From Oscillatoria nigro-viridis PCC 7112 (lineage in GTDB: Bacteria > Cyanobacteriota > Cyanobacteriia > Cyanobacteriales > Microcoleaceae): a DNA stretch of 64,000 nucleotides. A program made the translations under genes and the position numbers. Positions 26,665 to 36,365 of the stretch are shown piece by piece; position 1 is the stretch's first letter; every line of letters starts with the position of its first letter. Location: positions 1,874,501 to 1,938,500 of the forward strand of contig NC_019729.1 of the NCBI RefSeq assembly GCF_000317475.1. Reading direction: 5' to 3'. The notes below the pieces were generated by a model, which was not told the origin of the DNA, made no database searches, and saw only the letters and a list, made by a program, of their open reading frames with translations.

Positions 26665-29600
26665 ATGTTTAACAAAGTTTTGATTGCAAATCGCGGTGAA
26701 ATTGCCTGCCGAATTATCCGCACCCTCGATCGCCTCGGAATTGCTTCGGTAGCAGTATATTCTGAAGCCGACGCCCGCGCCTCGCACGTTTTTGCCGCCA
26801 GCGAAGCCGTTTGTATCGGTGCAGCCGCCGCAGCCGAGAGTTATTTGCGGTTCGATCGCATTCTCGAAGTTGCGCGCCAAACAAAAGCTCAAGCTATCCA
26901 TCCGGGTTACGGATTTTTGAGCGAAAATGCTGAATTTGCCGAAGCTTGTGCAAGCGAAAATATTGCATTTATCGGCCCGACTCCGAGTCAGTTGCGCTGC
27001 TTTGGATTGAAGCACACCGCGCGGGAAATAGCCGCTGCAAATCAAGTGCCGCTAACTCCCGGAAGCGAACTTTTAGCAAGTTTAGAGGATGCCCAAAAAG
27101 CGGCTGGGGCGATCGGCTATCCGGTGATGCTCAAAAGTACCGCAGGCGGCGGCGGCATCGGTTTGCAGGCTTGTTTTGGCGATCGAGATTTGGCAGAAGC
27201 CTTTGAAAAAGTACAGCGTTTGAGTAAAAGCAATTTTAAACAAAGCGGCGTTTTTTTAGAGAAATACATTCAAACAGCCAGACACATAGAAGTCCAAATC
27301 TTTGGAGATGGCAAAGGAAATGTCATAGCCTTGGGCGAGCGAGATTGTTCGGTGCAGCGCCGCAATCAAAAAGTAATAGAAGAGACCCCCGCCCCTGCTA
27401 TTAGCGACGAACAGCGAAATCAGTTGTACGGTGCAGCCGTGCGGTTGGGAAAAGCGGTAAATTACCAGTCAGCGGGTACTGTTGAATTTGTATTTGATGT
27501 CGATGCAAAACAGTTTTATTTTTTGGAAGTCAACACGCGCTTGCAAGTCGAGCACGGCGTTACTGAAGCTGTCAACAACATCGACCTCGTTGAGTGGATG
27601 GTAAAACAGGCTTCGGGAGATTTGTTCCCCCTGGAAGAGTACCGCTATCGGCCGCAGGGACACTCAATTGAGGTGCGAATTTATGCGGAAGATGCCGGCA
27701 AGAATTTTCAGCCGAGTTCCGGGTTGCTGAATCAAGTTGCGTTTCCCGAAAACGTCCGCTGCGACAGTTGGATAGAAAGCGGCACGGAGGTTACTCCTTT
27801 TTACGATCCGCTGCTAGCCAAAGTAATCGTTTGCGGGGATAATCGAACCCAGGCGATCGCTCAACTAAAAGCTGCTTTAGATGCCAGTGAAATAGCGGGA
27901 ATTGAAACTAATTTAGATTACCTGCGCCAGATTTTGGACGATTCCCGATTCAGCCGGGGCGAACTGAGCACGCGCTTTTTAAACTCTTTTGAATACGCCC
28001 CTTTAACGATCGATGTATTGGATGGGGGAACCTACAGCAGCATTCAAGATTATCCGGGGCGGATTGGCTATTGGGATGTTGGCGTGCCACCTTCTGGGCC
28101 GATGGATCATCTGGCATTTCGATCGGCAAATCGTTTAGTAGGAAATCCTGAATCGACAGCAGGATTGGAATTCACAGCGACAGGCCCAACTCTGCGCTTT
28201 AATGCCGATACAGTTATTAGTTTAACCGGTGCAACTATGAAGGGAACGCTAAACGGCGAATCGGTGCCGTTTTGGACGGCAATTCCCGTTAAAGCTGGCA
28301 GCATTCTCAAGTTAAAAGCCATTCAAGGCGGCGGCTACCGCACTTATTTAGCAGTCAAACACGGCTTGAATGTCCCCGATTATTTGGGCAGCAAATCAAC
28401 TTTTGTACTGGGCAAATTTGGCGGACACGCCGGCCGCACGCTGCGTCCGGGAGATGTGCTTAAACTGCATCAAACTGCAACTCTGGAAGCGGAATTATCT
28501 TTGCCTCCCGAACTAATTCCCACCTACAGCAATAATTGGGAAATTGGTGTTTTGTACGGGCCTCACGGCGCGCCGGATTTCTTTACTGAGTCAGACATGG
28601 AAATGTTTTTCTCCACAGAATGGCAGGTGCATTACAACTCGACGCGGACGGGCATTCGGCTGATCGGCCCGAAACCGACTTGGGCGCGTCAAGACGGAGG
28701 AGAAGCGGGTTTGCACCCGTCTAACATTCACGATAATGCTTACGCGATCGGCACGATCGACTTTACGGGCGATATGCCGGTAATTCTCGGTCTTGACGGC
28801 CCGAGTTTGGGAGGTTTTGTGTGTCCTGCTACTATTGTGCAGTCGGAATTGTGGAAAATCGGGCAACTGAAACCGGGGGACAGCATTCGCTTTCACTGTT
28901 TGAGTTTTGCTGAAGCTTTGCAGCGGGAATTAGCACAAAATAGGCAAATTGCTACTTTTTGCTTGCCTGTTTTTGGGGAAAATGCGGAGAAATTGCCCGC
29001 AGTTTCCGCTTCTCCAATTTTGCACGAAATTCCTGAATTTCCGGGACAGGTTGCTGTTACTTACCGTCAAGCTGGGGATAAATATATTCTAGTTGAATAC
29101 GGCCCGTTGGTGCTGGATTTAAATTTGCGTTTTCGGGCGCACGCATTGATGGCACAGTTGAAAGCAAATCCGTTGCCCGGTGTGATCGAATTAGTGCCGG
29201 GAATGCGATCGCTCCAAATTCACTTTGAGGGCCGCCAGATTTCGCAACAGCAGCTAATGCAGGCGCTGATTGCGGCGGAGGCGGAACTTCCGGCGATCGA
29301 GGATTTGGAAGTGCCGGCGCGAATTGTGCACTTGCCTTTATCTTGGGAAGATGAATCGACGCTGTTGGCCATTGAAAAATATATGCAGTCTGTGCGATCG
29401 GATGCACCTTGGTGTCCCAGAAATATTGAGTTTATTCGCCGCATAAACGGGCTTGACAGCATCGAACAAGTCAGAGAAATTGTATTTAATGCTAGCTATT
29501 TAGTAATGGGTTTGGGAGACGTTTATTTAGGCGCGCCCGTCGCAACTCCCCTCGATCCGCGCCACCGTTTGGTTACTACTAAATACAATCCCGCCCGCAC

Positions 29601-30282
29601 TTGGACTCCTGAAAATGCAGTTGGCATTGGGGGCGCGTATTTGTGCGTTTACGGGATGGAAGGGCCGGGAGGTTATCAATTTGTCGGCCGCACAGTGCAA
29701 ATGTGGAATCGGTTCAAACAAACGGCGGATTTCCAGTCTGGTAAACCTTGGCTTTTGCGCTTTTTTGACCAAATCCGATTTTATCCGGTTTCTCATGAGG
29801 AATTGCACCGCTGCCGGGAAGCATTTATCGAAGGGAAGTTTAAATTAAAGGTTGAGGAAATCACTTTTAATTTGAGAGAATACAATGAGTTTTTGCATTC
29901 TATTGCGGGCAGTGCGGCTGAGTTTAAAGCGCAGCAGCAGGCCGCATTTAATGCAGAGCGCGATCGCTGGGCCGCATCCGGGGAATTTGAAGCTGAATCT
30001 GCCGCAGAATCCTCGGCGGATGTGGCTTCTGACACGGCGGCGGAGGTTACTTTGCCGATCGGCTGTGAGGCAGTTGTCGCTCACGTTTCGGCCAATGTTT
30101 GGCAGGTGCTGGTTAATGTGGGAGATGCGGTTGCTGAGGGCGATCGCCTGTTAATTTTGGAAGCGATGAAAATGGAAATTGCTATTACTGCTGATGGTGC
30201 GGGCACTGTCGCTCAGTTGTTTTGTGAAAAGGGAAAAACAGTGACAGCCGGACAAATTCTAGCGGCTGTTCAACCGAATTAA
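26665..30282 (+). CDS. uca: Urea carboxylase
   Basis: Biotin enzyme that carboxylates urea to allophanate with ATP and bicarbonate. The 1,205 residues show the full domain order. Biotin carboxylase is at about 1-450 (start [23 protein letters not shown]-grasp loop [27 protein letters not shown]). The KipA-like (AHS2) half starts about 455 with [20 protein letters not shown], and the KipI-like (AHS1) half covers about 770-1050. A C-terminal biotin carrier domain has [11 protein letters not shown] with biotinyl Lys1169. The partner allophanate hydrolase, which completes the urea amidolyase pathway, is not next to it or anywhere in this window. The gene is monocistronic here; dispersed repeats lie on its 5' side and a MITE on its 3' side. 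Confidence 0.94.
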   Translation: MFNKVLIANRGEIACRIIRTLDRLGIASVAVYSEADARASHVFAASEAVCIGAAAAAESYLRFDRILEVARQTKAQAIHPGYGFLSENAEFAEACASENIAFIGPTPSQLRCFGLKHTAREIAAANQVPLTPGSELLASLEDAQKAAGAIGYPVMLKSTAGGGGIGLQACFGDRDLAEAFEKVQRLSKSNFKQSGVFLEKYIQTARHIEVQIFGDGKGNVIALGERDCSVQRRNQKVIEETPAPAISDEQRNQLYGAAVRLGKAVNYQSAGTVEFVFDVDAKQFYFLEVNTRLQVEHGVTEAVNNIDLVEWMVKQASGDLFPLEEYRYRPQGHSIEVRIYAEDAGKNFQPSSGLLNQVAFPENVRCDSWIESGTEVTPFYDPLLAKVIVCGDNRTQAIAQLKAALDASEIAGIETNLDYLRQILDDSRFSRGELSTRFLNSFEYAPLTIDVLDGGTYSSIQDYPGRIGYWDVGVPPSGPMDHLAFRSANRLVGNPESTAGLEFTATGPTLRFNADTVISLTGATMKGTLNGESVPFWTAIPVKAGSILKLKAIQGGGYRTYLAVKHGLNVPDYLGSKSTFVLGKFGGHAGRTLRPGDVLKLHQTATLEAELSLPPELIPTYSNNWEIGVLYGPHGAPDFFTESDMEMFFSTEWQVHYNSTRTGIRLIGPKPTWARQDGGEAGLHPSNIHDNAYAIGTIDFTGDMPVILGLDGPSLGGFVCPATIVQSELWKIGQLKPGDSIRFHCLSFAEALQRELAQNRQIATFCLPVFGENAEKLPAVSASPILHEIPEFPGQVAVTYRQAGDKYILVEYGPLVLDLNLRFRAHALMAQLKANPLPGVIELVPGMRSLQIHFEGRQISQQQLMQALIAAEAELPAIEDLEVPARIVHLPLSWEDESTLLAIEKYMQSVRSDAPWCPRNIEFIRRINGLDSIEQVREIVFNASYLVMGLGDVYLGAPVATPLDPRHRLVTTKYNPARTWTPENAVGIGGAYLCVYGMEGPGGYQFVGRTVQMWNRFKQTADFQSGKPWLLRFFDQIRFYPVSHEELHRCREAFIEGKFKLKVEEITFNLREYNEFLHSIAGSAAEFKAQQQAAFNAERDRWAASGEFEAESAAESSADVASDTAAEVTLPIGCEAVVAHVSANVWQVLVNVGDAVAEGDRLLILEAMKMEIAITADGAGTVAQLFCEKGKTVTAGQILAAVQPN

Positions 30283-30374
30283 TCCCTCTGTTGTCAGTTC
30301 GGGGACAGTGGGAAGCTAGGCAGCAACCAAATCTGTAACTACTCTCTGGGTTAGCCGCTGCATACGTTATACGT

Positions 30375-30682
30375 TAGTTTTGATCCTCAAGGATTCTCGG
30401 CTAATTGGGGATTTATTGACCGCCGAGGTCGGTGGGCTGGGGAGCATCTCACTTTTGCAGTTAAGCTAGAAATTGGAGTTTTAAGGCAGGAGGCAGGAGG
30501 AAAGAGGAAGAAGGAAGGAGGCAGGAGGAAAGAGGAAGAAGGAAGGAGCCAGAAGAAGTGTTTTTACAAATATGAGATGCTCCCGGTGGGCTGCCCGACC
30601 CCAATACGCGGATGTGAATTTCTTCTCAGAAGGATTTGCTGTTGTCGTTGGTGGGCAACAGTGGGACTTCATTCCCCGCTAG
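30375..30682 (+). pseudogene. WG-repeat protein remnant interrupted by a MITE
   Basis: The left part reads SFDPQGFSANWGFIDRRGRW and the right part, after the insertion, AARPQYADVNFFSEGFAVVV and GGQQWDFIPR followed by a stop at 30682. These are pieces of KWG/WG-type repeats as in the intact gene at 37.9-38.6 kb. Removing the 145-bp element and one copy of the 9-bp duplication gives one continuous frame across the joint. No start codon or full repeat set is present upstream. Confidence 0.65.
30440..30584. mobile_element. 145-bp MITE with 12-bp inverted repeats and 9-bp target duplication
   Basis: GGGAGCATCTCA at 30440-30451 and TGAGATGCTCCC at 30573-30584 are perfect inverted repeats. GGTGGGCTG flanks on both sides (30431-30439 and 30585-30593). 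The interior is a purine-rich tandem repeat (two copies of a unit of about 28 bp built from GGAGGCAGGAGGAAAGAGGA). There is no coding capacity, so it would need a transposase in trans. The 9-bp duplication points to an IS4- or Tn3-unlike family with long target duplications; the parent is not identified. Confidence 0.85.
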
Positions 30683-31346
30683 ACCATCACGCGATCGCCT
30701 GTAAAACTGTTTGACCAAAGCGAATCGTTAATTTAGCATTTATCAGGAAATTGGGTTTAAAACCCCCTCCTTCTAGGGCGGCTTTAATTTCTTAAATCCC
30801 TTCCTAAAAATCAGGAATTGCTGGTATTTGTAGTATACTAAAATCGTCAAGGTTAAACTCGCAATACCCTCGTGAAACAGTTAAGACACACTTTTAGGTA
30901 TAAACCGGGGGACGCAGAGCGGCGAAAACTCTTAAAACAGCTAAAGGATCAACCCATCCTTAAACCAGTAAAAACAAACAATTTCTTGATTTGTTAAGTA
31001 GGGTAGGGCATACCCAAACTCGCTTGCTTGTATCAAGCGTACGCTTTTGGAGATAGACCCTAGGCGGGTTACTGTGAATTAGACTCGTCAATTTGTACTA
31101 TTGTACGGTTGAAAGGTTTAAGGACTGCCGCAAGGACATGGTGCTTAAAGGTCAGTCGATGAATTAAGAATCCCCACGCCTTTAGACCGGGGAGTGTCAA
31201 AGTGTTGATATTTGTTGGCTCTGCACAATCAAGTTAAGAAAGGCGCAGATGAGCGAAATGGATGAACATAAAGTTAATTTCCAGGTAAATTTAGAAATTT
31301 TTGGAGAGGTTCAGCCAAATCACCAGCTAATTTCCTAAATTTTTTC
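30683..31346. other. Intergenic region with IS200/IS605-type end sequences
   Basis: Two stretches look like ends of IS200/IS605 (TnpB-carrying) elements. One is the hairpin region around 30762-30800 (read on the minus strand as AAAGCCGCCCTAGAAGGAGG). The other is 31168-31200 (GAATCCCCACGCC..GGGGAGTGTCAA), a foldable sequence typical of the 3' end of cyanobacterial tnpB elements. No TnpA or TnpB coding sequence survives between them. A 41-codon frame lies in the middle and is listed separately. Confidence 0.45.
30872..30997 (+). CDS. Possible 41-residue basic peptide
   Basis: A GTG-initiated frame reading VKQLRHTFRYKPGDAERRKL and LKQLKDQPILKPVKTN, ending at a TAA. The strongly basic, helix-forming composition and lack of low-complexity make it more protein-like than chance, but it lacks a clear ribosome binding site and lies within IS605-type debris. 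It could be a fragment of a larger gene. No family is recognised. Confidence 0.25.
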   Translation: MKQLRHTFRYKPGDAERRKLLKQLKDQPILKPVKTNNFLIC

Positions 31347-32597
31347 ATGTTGTACAGCTCACCCAATAATATGGCTTCAGTATCAAAGGTAATTATCATC
31401 GGGGGTGGAATTGGCGGTCTGACCCTAGCCCGTGCCTGTCTCGATGTGGGCATTGCAGTTGAACTATACGAGAAGCGCGGTCTGGATGTTATGCTTTCCG
31501 GGCCCGGAGGCATATTCATCCAACGCAATGCTTTGCGCGTCTACAAGCTTTTGCAATCAGGGCAGATTTACCAGCGTTTCTACCAGCAGGGAGGCAAGAT
31601 CCTCAAAGGTGGGTTTTTTGACCAAAAAGCGGAACCCCTCTACATTAACGCTCCTCAATTCATAGGCGAAGATGACTTGGGTGTGTGCCTCCTGCGACCT
31701 GAACTTCAGCAGATTTTATGGGAAGCCTTGCCAGAGGGAACTGTGCGGACTGGCGCTGCCTTTGAGAAATTTGAGGACACGGGCAACGGCATTCGGGTCT
31801 TTTTCTCTGATGGTCGCACTGCTGAGGGTGACATCTTAGTAGGCGCAGATGGTCTTTACTCCAAGGTACGGGCTAAGCTCAATGGTAGGGAGCGGTTAGA
31901 GGAGCCTGTTTACAGTGGGACTTGCTGCTGGAGAGGCTACTTTGATGGCTCTGGCTTACCACTAGATCCACAATACAGTTGGGCAGAATTCTGGGGTCAG
32001 GGCACTCGTTTTGGCTACTTCGATGTCGGTGGCGGTCGGTTTGCTTTCTATGCTTTCAACAATACCCCAGCGGGCGGTAATGACGATGCACTGGGCGGTT
32101 CCTTGAATGCCTTGCGCTCGCTGTTTAAAGGCTATGCTGACCCAGTACCCGCTATCATCGAGGCTCTCGATCGGGAGAAAATTTACCGAGATGATATTGT
32201 CGATCGGCCACCGCTGGGAACCCAATGGGGGCAAGGGCGAGTTACCTTAATCGGGGATGCCGCCCACCCAGTTCAACCGAGTATCGGTCAAGGGGGCTGT
32301 ATGGCGGTGGAAGACTCTTTTGAACTAGCGAAACTCCTATGTACTAGCCAAGCTGGTGGCGATACTGTTCCTTACCTATTGCGGCAGTTTGAAGCCAGCC
32401 GCGCTCAGCGAGTTACTCGCGTATTCAATAGTTCCAGACAAATAGGCAAATTGGGGCAGGCGGATACGGCGATCGGATGTTTGTTGCGGAACGGCATTTA
32501 CAAGCTCACTCCTACTTGGTTGGCTGACTTGCAGTTCAAATGGTTGTTTGATTACCAACCTCAATGGAATCAGACCCGTACAAATCATTCCGCATAA
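31347..32597 (+). CDS. FAD-dependent monooxygenase (PHBH/UbiH type)
   Basis: Single-component aromatic-ring hydroxylase or epoxidase-like flavoprotein. Motifs in order: Rossmann GxGxxG in IIIGGGIGGLTLARAC (about 17-32), EKR acidic end of beta-2, VGADGLYSKVR (DG motif, about 165-175) and LIGDAAHPVQPSIGQGGCMA (GD motif, about 300-320), followed by EDSFELAKLL. The longer start at 31347 gives a short extra leader; Met9 (31371, MASVSKVIIIGG) aligns better with the family and may be the true start. Substrate unknown. A hairpin follows the stop. Confidence 0.88.
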   Translation: MLYSSPNNMASVSKVIIIGGGIGGLTLARACLDVGIAVELYEKRGLDVMLSGPGGIFIQRNALRVYKLLQSGQIYQRFYQQGGKILKGGFFDQKAEPLYINAPQFIGEDDLGVCLLRPELQQILWEALPEGTVRTGAAFEKFEDTGNGIRVFFSDGRTAEGDILVGADGLYSKVRAKLNGRERLEEPVYSGTCCWRGYFDGSGLPLDPQYSWAEFWGQGTRFGYFDVGGGRFAFYAFNNTPAGGNDDALGGSLNALRSLFKGYADPVPAIIEALDREKIYRDDIVDRPPLGTQWGQGRVTLIGDAAHPVQPSIGQGGCMAVEDSFELAKLLCTSQAGGDTVPYLLRQFEASRAQRVTRVFNSSRQIGKLGQADTAIGCLLRNGIYKLTPTWLADLQFKWLFDYQPQWNQTRTNHSA

Positions 32598-32603
32598 GCT
32601 TGA

Positions 32604-32641
32604 CATTGGGAAACGTGAAATACTCTGTCAGTTTCCCAATG
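32604..32641 (+). terminator. Hairpin after the FAD monooxygenase gene
   Basis: CATTGGGAAAC (32604-32614) and GTTTCCCAATG (32631-32641) form a perfect 11-bp stem with a 16-base loop, 7 bases after the stop codon. There is no T-run, so it may be an mRNA-stabilising hairpin rather than a rho-independent terminator. Confidence 0.5.
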
Positions 32642-33219
32642 CGATAATTGGTAGTCCTGCATAGTCATGGTTAAGATATTTTTTCACTAACTTCAATAAT
32701 CGTTATAATGATGGATAAAACACCAGAGATCGGCAAACAAACTGTCAGAGACACTCTTTACCTTTAAAGTTTTGCTTGCCACAATAAGTCAGACCATTGT
32801 TTCTGACATTTTTATAACCGCAAGGGGGACAATTGATAGAGAAGGAAGTTAAGAAAGTGGAGCTAAATGATTCTACCCGATTTCCCTAACTATGCACCTC
32901 TACCAAATTATTAAAGCGTTGTGAATTTAGGTTGAAAAACTTTAATAACTTTGAAATTAGAGCTTTGATTAGCTGAAACTTTTCTACATTTTTAGCAGAG
33001 TAAGTACGAAAGAGCCGTTTGATTATTTGCCAACAGTTAACAGGAGGATGGAGAAGGTTTTGGGGAAACAAACCTGTGAAAACATTTACGCTCTGCCTTG
33101 TCAGCTTAACAACTATATCTTATCGATTTGTCCCTTGGCTGGAAGATAATGGTGACGTATTTGCGTAACACATAGCAGGTTCGATGTTCTGTTTAGGCTT
33201 GAAATTTGTTTAAGTCCCG
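32642..33219. other. Intergenic region
   Basis: Contains the 15-bp motif GGTAGTCCTGCATAG shared with 13.8 kb. A minus-strand frame (32886-33071, including LFRTYSAKNVEKFQLIKALI) has some protein-like character and could be the tail of a lost gene, but I cannot assign it. No RNA gene is recognised. Confidence 0.35.
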
Positions 33220-34008
33220 TTAACTTAACTCCAGCAGCCCAGAAGAGAGCGGCAAACCATCCTGAAATACCAGCAATTCTCCCGGCTGAATTTGCGTCCA
33301 AACTTCGTTATCTGTCAGAGGAAAAGTGGCAATAACAGCCACGCGATCGCCCTCGTTGGTCAATTCCCGAAAATCGACTGTTACATCTTCGTCGATCGAG
33401 TGAGCGCTAGCAAAAGGTGCTTGTCGCACAATATAATGCAGATTAGTAGAACAGTGGGTGAACAAGTGTTCTCCATCGGAAAGTAAATAATTAAAAATTC
33501 CGTGTTCTGCCAAACTTTTAGTAATTTCCTCCAGTACCGGGTAAATTTCTGCTAAAGCAGGCTTACTTTGAGGAAAAGTAGAGCGCAGCTTTTCTAATAT
33601 CAAACAGAATGCTTTTTCGCTGTCAGTTTTGCCAACCGGTTTGTAAACTCCGGTACATTCTGGATCAAAATTTTCGAGATTTCCGTTGTGAGCAAACACC
33701 CAATAACGTCCCCAAAGTTCCCGAATAAAAGGGTGGCAGTTTTCCAGAGCAATTTCGCCTTGCGTAGCTTTGCGGATGTGAGCAATGACGTTAGTTGAAT
33801 GAATGGGATAGCGACGCACTACTTCTGCAACCGGAGAAGCAATCGCAGGTTTAGAGTCTATAAAAAGGCGACATCCCAAACCTTCAAAGAAAGCAATTCC
33901 CCAACCGTCTTGATGAACGTCAGTTTTGCCCCCCCTTGCAGAAAAACCCTCAAAAGAAAAGCAAATATCTGTCGGAACATTGCAGTTCATTCCCAGTAAT
34001 TGGCACAT
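33220..34008 (-). CDS. Class II glutamine amidotransferase (YafJ/EgtC type)
   Basis: N-terminal-nucleophile hydrolase fold. Cys2 (MCQLLGMNCN) becomes the N-terminal nucleophile after Met removal. Supporting motifs are HQDGWGIAFFEG (about 37-48), NVIAHIRKATQGE (glutamine-binding Arg region) and FAHNGNLENFD (Asn-Gly oxyanion motif). The 262 residues contain only the amidotransferase domain; such stand-alone proteins include EgtC (ergothioneine) and YafJ, and the true substrate is unknown. It ends with a hydrophobic strand (QIQPGELLVFQDGLPL). No neighbour suggests an ergothioneine cluster. Confidence 0.9.
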   Translation of the reverse strand: MCQLLGMNCNVPTDICFSFEGFSARGGKTDVHQDGWGIAFFEGLGCRLFIDSKPAIASPVAEVVRRYPIHSTNVIAHIRKATQGEIALENCHPFIRELWGRYWVFAHNGNLENFDPECTGVYKPVGKTDSEKAFCLILEKLRSTFPQSKPALAEIYPVLEEITKSLAEHGIFNYLLSDGEHLFTHCSTNLHYIVRQAPFASAHSIDEDVTVDFRELTNEGDRVAVIATFPLTDNEVWTQIQPGELLVFQDGLPLSSGLLELS

Positions 34009-34161
34009 AGCTTTTAAGTCTCTGGAGTGTGGATCGATCGCGCAGCTATTGGCAGCTACAGATTGACCATTATACTATTATAGTATGAATTGATTTAGCC
34101 TAATAAAAAAGACAGAATAATTTTCGATTGTCAACCGTAATGCTAATTAAATTTTCAAAAA

Positions 34162-34219
34162 TGCGTGAAGCCAAGCTATCCCGAACGCGCGTGCGATCCC
34201 GTTGCGGTAGGGAATCGCC
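34162..34219. repeat. Dispersed palindromic repeat, long form
   Basis: Read on the minus strand it contains GGCGATTCCCTACCGCAACG and GGGATAGCTTGGCTTCACGC, with an inner GCACGCGCGTTCG segment. The same core occurs inside galT (42928-42960) and at 63907-63966. It can fold on itself (GGGAAT/ATTCCC-type and GGGATAG/CTATCCC halves). It lies between the glutamine amidotransferase and nuclease genes. Confidence 0.75.
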
Positions 34220-34301
34220 CAAAATTCAATCGCGTTCCCCGGAGAACAGTCTTCATCGTTCCATTTGTCCTGCAATTTTTTTAATTAAATTTATGTAAAA
34301 T

Positions 34302-35198
34302 TCACTTTTGTGGGGGAAAGTCTGAAAGTTGTTTGATATCCTTCAAAACTATTTGAGGCCTCCCTTTGTATTGTTCTACCTTCCCACTGACATACACATA
34401 TCCCCGTCCCAGACCCGCATAACGCTTCTCGATTAGCCGCTTCAAGGGAGCTCTTTCATCAGTTTCAGCATTTGGTATCCACAAATCTAATTTATGATAC
34501 ACCGAACCAGCATAAATTAGAGCGCTTCCGCCGATCCATTTAGTAATTCCCGCCTGCAAATCGCAGAAAATAGTAATAGATTTAGCTTTCTCAGAAGCCG
34601 CTAATATTTTCGGGTAGTGCAACCTCAAAGAAAGCGCTCCTGCCGTTGCTTCCGACAACCGAAACTCTTCAACAATCGAGCCTCGCATCGACCACCAAGG
34701 CAGTAAATTAGCATAGTTGCGAGAGGGGACTTTGGCATTGATAATCGGATTCCAAATCATCAGATTGTAAGCTTTTGCCGCCGATTCTGCCTCAGTCATT
34801 TGTCGGTGATACAATCTGGAGCGCCCGTATTTGACGAAGTAAGGACTCCAGCCTTCTTCAATCAGTTTAAGATTGTAATTTTCTCCGTCTTTATGTACGT
34901 AACAGAGGAGACGCCCGTAGTTGTCGCGGTGTTTTTGTAGAGCCACTTCAACCGAATCGTCTGTATCAAATTCTATGTCAATTTGAGCAAGTCCGCCATC
35001 TGCTGTGCCGAAGTATTTTTTAGCCATTTCCGAAGCTGCTTTCCCCGCTGCCGTTACAGGTTTGGAACCTCCCGAATGACTTTCTTCGGTATCGACGCAA
35101 ATCAGGCGCAGAGCCTCGGTTTTGCCGTTGAGAGAAATTTTGATGCTGTCGCCATCAACTACTTTAGTTATTTGCAGGTTCGGAATTCTGGTTGCCAT
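34302..35198 (-). CDS. Thermonuclease-family (SNase-like) protein
   Basis: The first half is a staphylococcal-nuclease OB-fold: ITKVVDGDSIKISLNGKTEA (about 9-28), LRLICVDTEES with the Arg and Asp of the active site region, and the second active-site stretch HRDNYGRLLCYVHKDGENYN with Arg in YGRLL. The latter half (about 170-298) includes VYVSGKVEQYKGRPQIVLKD, typical of an OB-fold nucleic-acid-binding domain. No signal peptide is seen, so it may act inside the cell. Length 298 residues; intact; monocistronic. Confidence 0.85.
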   Translation of the reverse strand: MATRIPNLQITKVVDGDSIKISLNGKTEALRLICVDTEESHSGGSKPVTAAGKAASEMAKKYFGTADGGLAQIDIEFDTDDSVEVALQKHRDNYGRLLCYVHKDGENYNLKLIEEGWSPYFVKYGRSRLYHRQMTEAESAAKAYNLMIWNPIINAKVPSRNYANLLPWWSMRGSIVEEFRLSEATAGALSLRLHYPKILAASEKAKSITIFCDLQAGITKWIGGSALIYAGSVYHKLDLWIPNAETDERAPLKRLIEKRYAGLGRGYVYVSGKVEQYKGRPQIVLKDIKQLSDFPPQK

Positions 35199-35294
35199 AT
35201 TGTGAACCCTGTTGCACTTGAGATTTCATGCAGGTATCGGTTGGATCATACACGAGTTCGTTATCAATAGCAACTGTAATTTTTGTTGTTTGTA

Positions 35295-35873
35295 TTAATA
35301 TTTGTCAACTGTGGCGTATTTTATCAAATCGGGGAAAAAATCTCGAAAATCTGATTCTAATCGCTGATAGTTAGCTGTCAAATCTTCTATGCCGCTTGCC
35401 AAGTTATTTGTCCGTTTGAGTCGCGCCGACATTCTTGTAAGAGTGATGCCGATTTCGGCAATTTCCTGATAAGATGAAAGCAAGTCGCGGGCAATTATTG
35501 TGGGCAGCAAACGCTGGAGAGAGTCAGGTAATATATCGCGGTTGTCTTGCAATATTTTATAGACATTCTGAGAAAAATCCCGGAGCGGAATTTCTGAATA
35601 TTCCAGCCAATTTTTAGCCAAGAAGTGGTCGTAAAACACGTCTATCAAAACTCCAGCAAACCTGCGTCTATCGGCGCAAACAAGGCTTTTACTCGATCGC
35701 ACTATTGCGTGAGAGTCCGTGTAACTATCTACTTTGCGGTGCAAATCGATGCCCTTTCTAATTTCCTCGGAATAAAGGTTGACGGCAGAACCTTTGACAA
35801 AATCTCCTAAGAGGTTGCCAATCAGGGATTCTGGCGTGCCTTTTGATAAGAATAGATGAGCCAAATAATTCAT
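35295..35873 (-). CDS. acpH: Acyl carrier protein phosphodiesterase
   Basis: AcpH-type HD-like hydrolase that removes the 4'-phosphopantetheine arm from acyl carrier protein. The 192-residue protein begins MNYLAHLFLSKGTPESLIGN, followed by GDFVKG and GIDLHRKVDSYTDSHAIV, the signature of this family (His and Asp residues of the metal site). RRRFAGVLIDVFYDHFLAKN is the second conserved block, with a further Asp and His. It ends LIKYATVDKY. Stop is 4 bases before the stop region of xisI on the same strand, so the two may share a transcript. Confidence 0.9.
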   Translation of the reverse strand: MNYLAHLFLSKGTPESLIGNLLGDFVKGSAVNLYSEEIRKGIDLHRKVDSYTDSHAIVRSSKSLVCADRRRFAGVLIDVFYDHFLAKNWLEYSEIPLRDFSQNVYKILQDNRDILPDSLQRLLPTIIARDLLSSYQEIAEIGITLTRMSARLKRTNNLASGIEDLTANYQRLESDFRDFFPDLIKYATVDKY

Positions 35874-35876
35874 TAA

Positions 35877-36212
35877 CTACACAACTGCATAACCTGTATG
35901 GGGTCTGACATCTGCAGGATGAAAACCTAAAACAATGGAATCCTTGGAAATTCCAGCAGCTACAAGTTCTTTCGTCATGCCGTATTCTGTCTCATCTCGC
36001 TGTACCCAAATCTTATCATCAATAATATCTATATGAACCAAACAGCCGTGAATTCGTTTGGCTTTATCCCAGCCTAAATTAACTAGCAGGTAACAATCAG
36101 ATTTTTCATCAAACACGGCTTTACAAATTATATCGCCATGATAGTAAGGAATTTTTTTGTAAGGTTCGAGAACTGTTTTAATCGTGTTTCTAAAGTTAGC
36201 TAAAGTATCCAT
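35877..36212 (-). CDS. xisI: XisI (fdxN-element excision controlling factor family)
   Basis: The 111 residues match the XisI family throughout: MDTLANFRNTIKTVLEPYKK, LLVNLGWDKAKRIHGCLVHI, DIIDDKIWVQRDETEYGMTK, and ending VLGFHPADVRPHTGYAVV. In Anabaena, XisH and XisI control excision of the fdxN element, but paralogues are widespread in cyanobacteria without that element and their role is unclear. The start overlaps the end of a broken xisH by 13 bases, the usual xisH-xisI coupling. Confidence 0.93.
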   Translation of the reverse strand: MDTLANFRNTIKTVLEPYKKIPYYHGDIICKAVFDEKSDCYLLVNLGWDKAKRIHGCLVHIDIIDDKIWVQRDETEYGMTKELVAAGISKDSIVLGFHPADVRPHTGYAVV

Positions 36213-36304
36213 TTTACGATCGCCTCTTGATTTGGGTCGAATACAATCAGCTTGAGCTTTTCATCTTCAATCATTAATTGACCGATCGGATAACAAAAGA
36301 GCGA
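36200..36304 (-). pseudogene. xisH remnant, last ~34 codons
   Basis: The segment FCYPIGQLMIEDEKLKLIVF and DPNQEAIVKWIL is the conserved C-terminus of XisH. Upstream of it the frame changes to unrelated sequence (MLGKLLERSVKRCSRS and so on), and the PD-(D/E)xK nuclease-like core of XisH is missing. The open frame extends to 36406 but its first half does not resemble XisH and overlaps the 3' end of the Uma2 gene. The coupling overlap with xisI is preserved. Confidence 0.75.
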
Positions 36305-36365
36305 TCTCCTAACTGTAGTATGCTGGCGATCGCTGCACCCACACTCAAATATTGCTTGCGATCGG

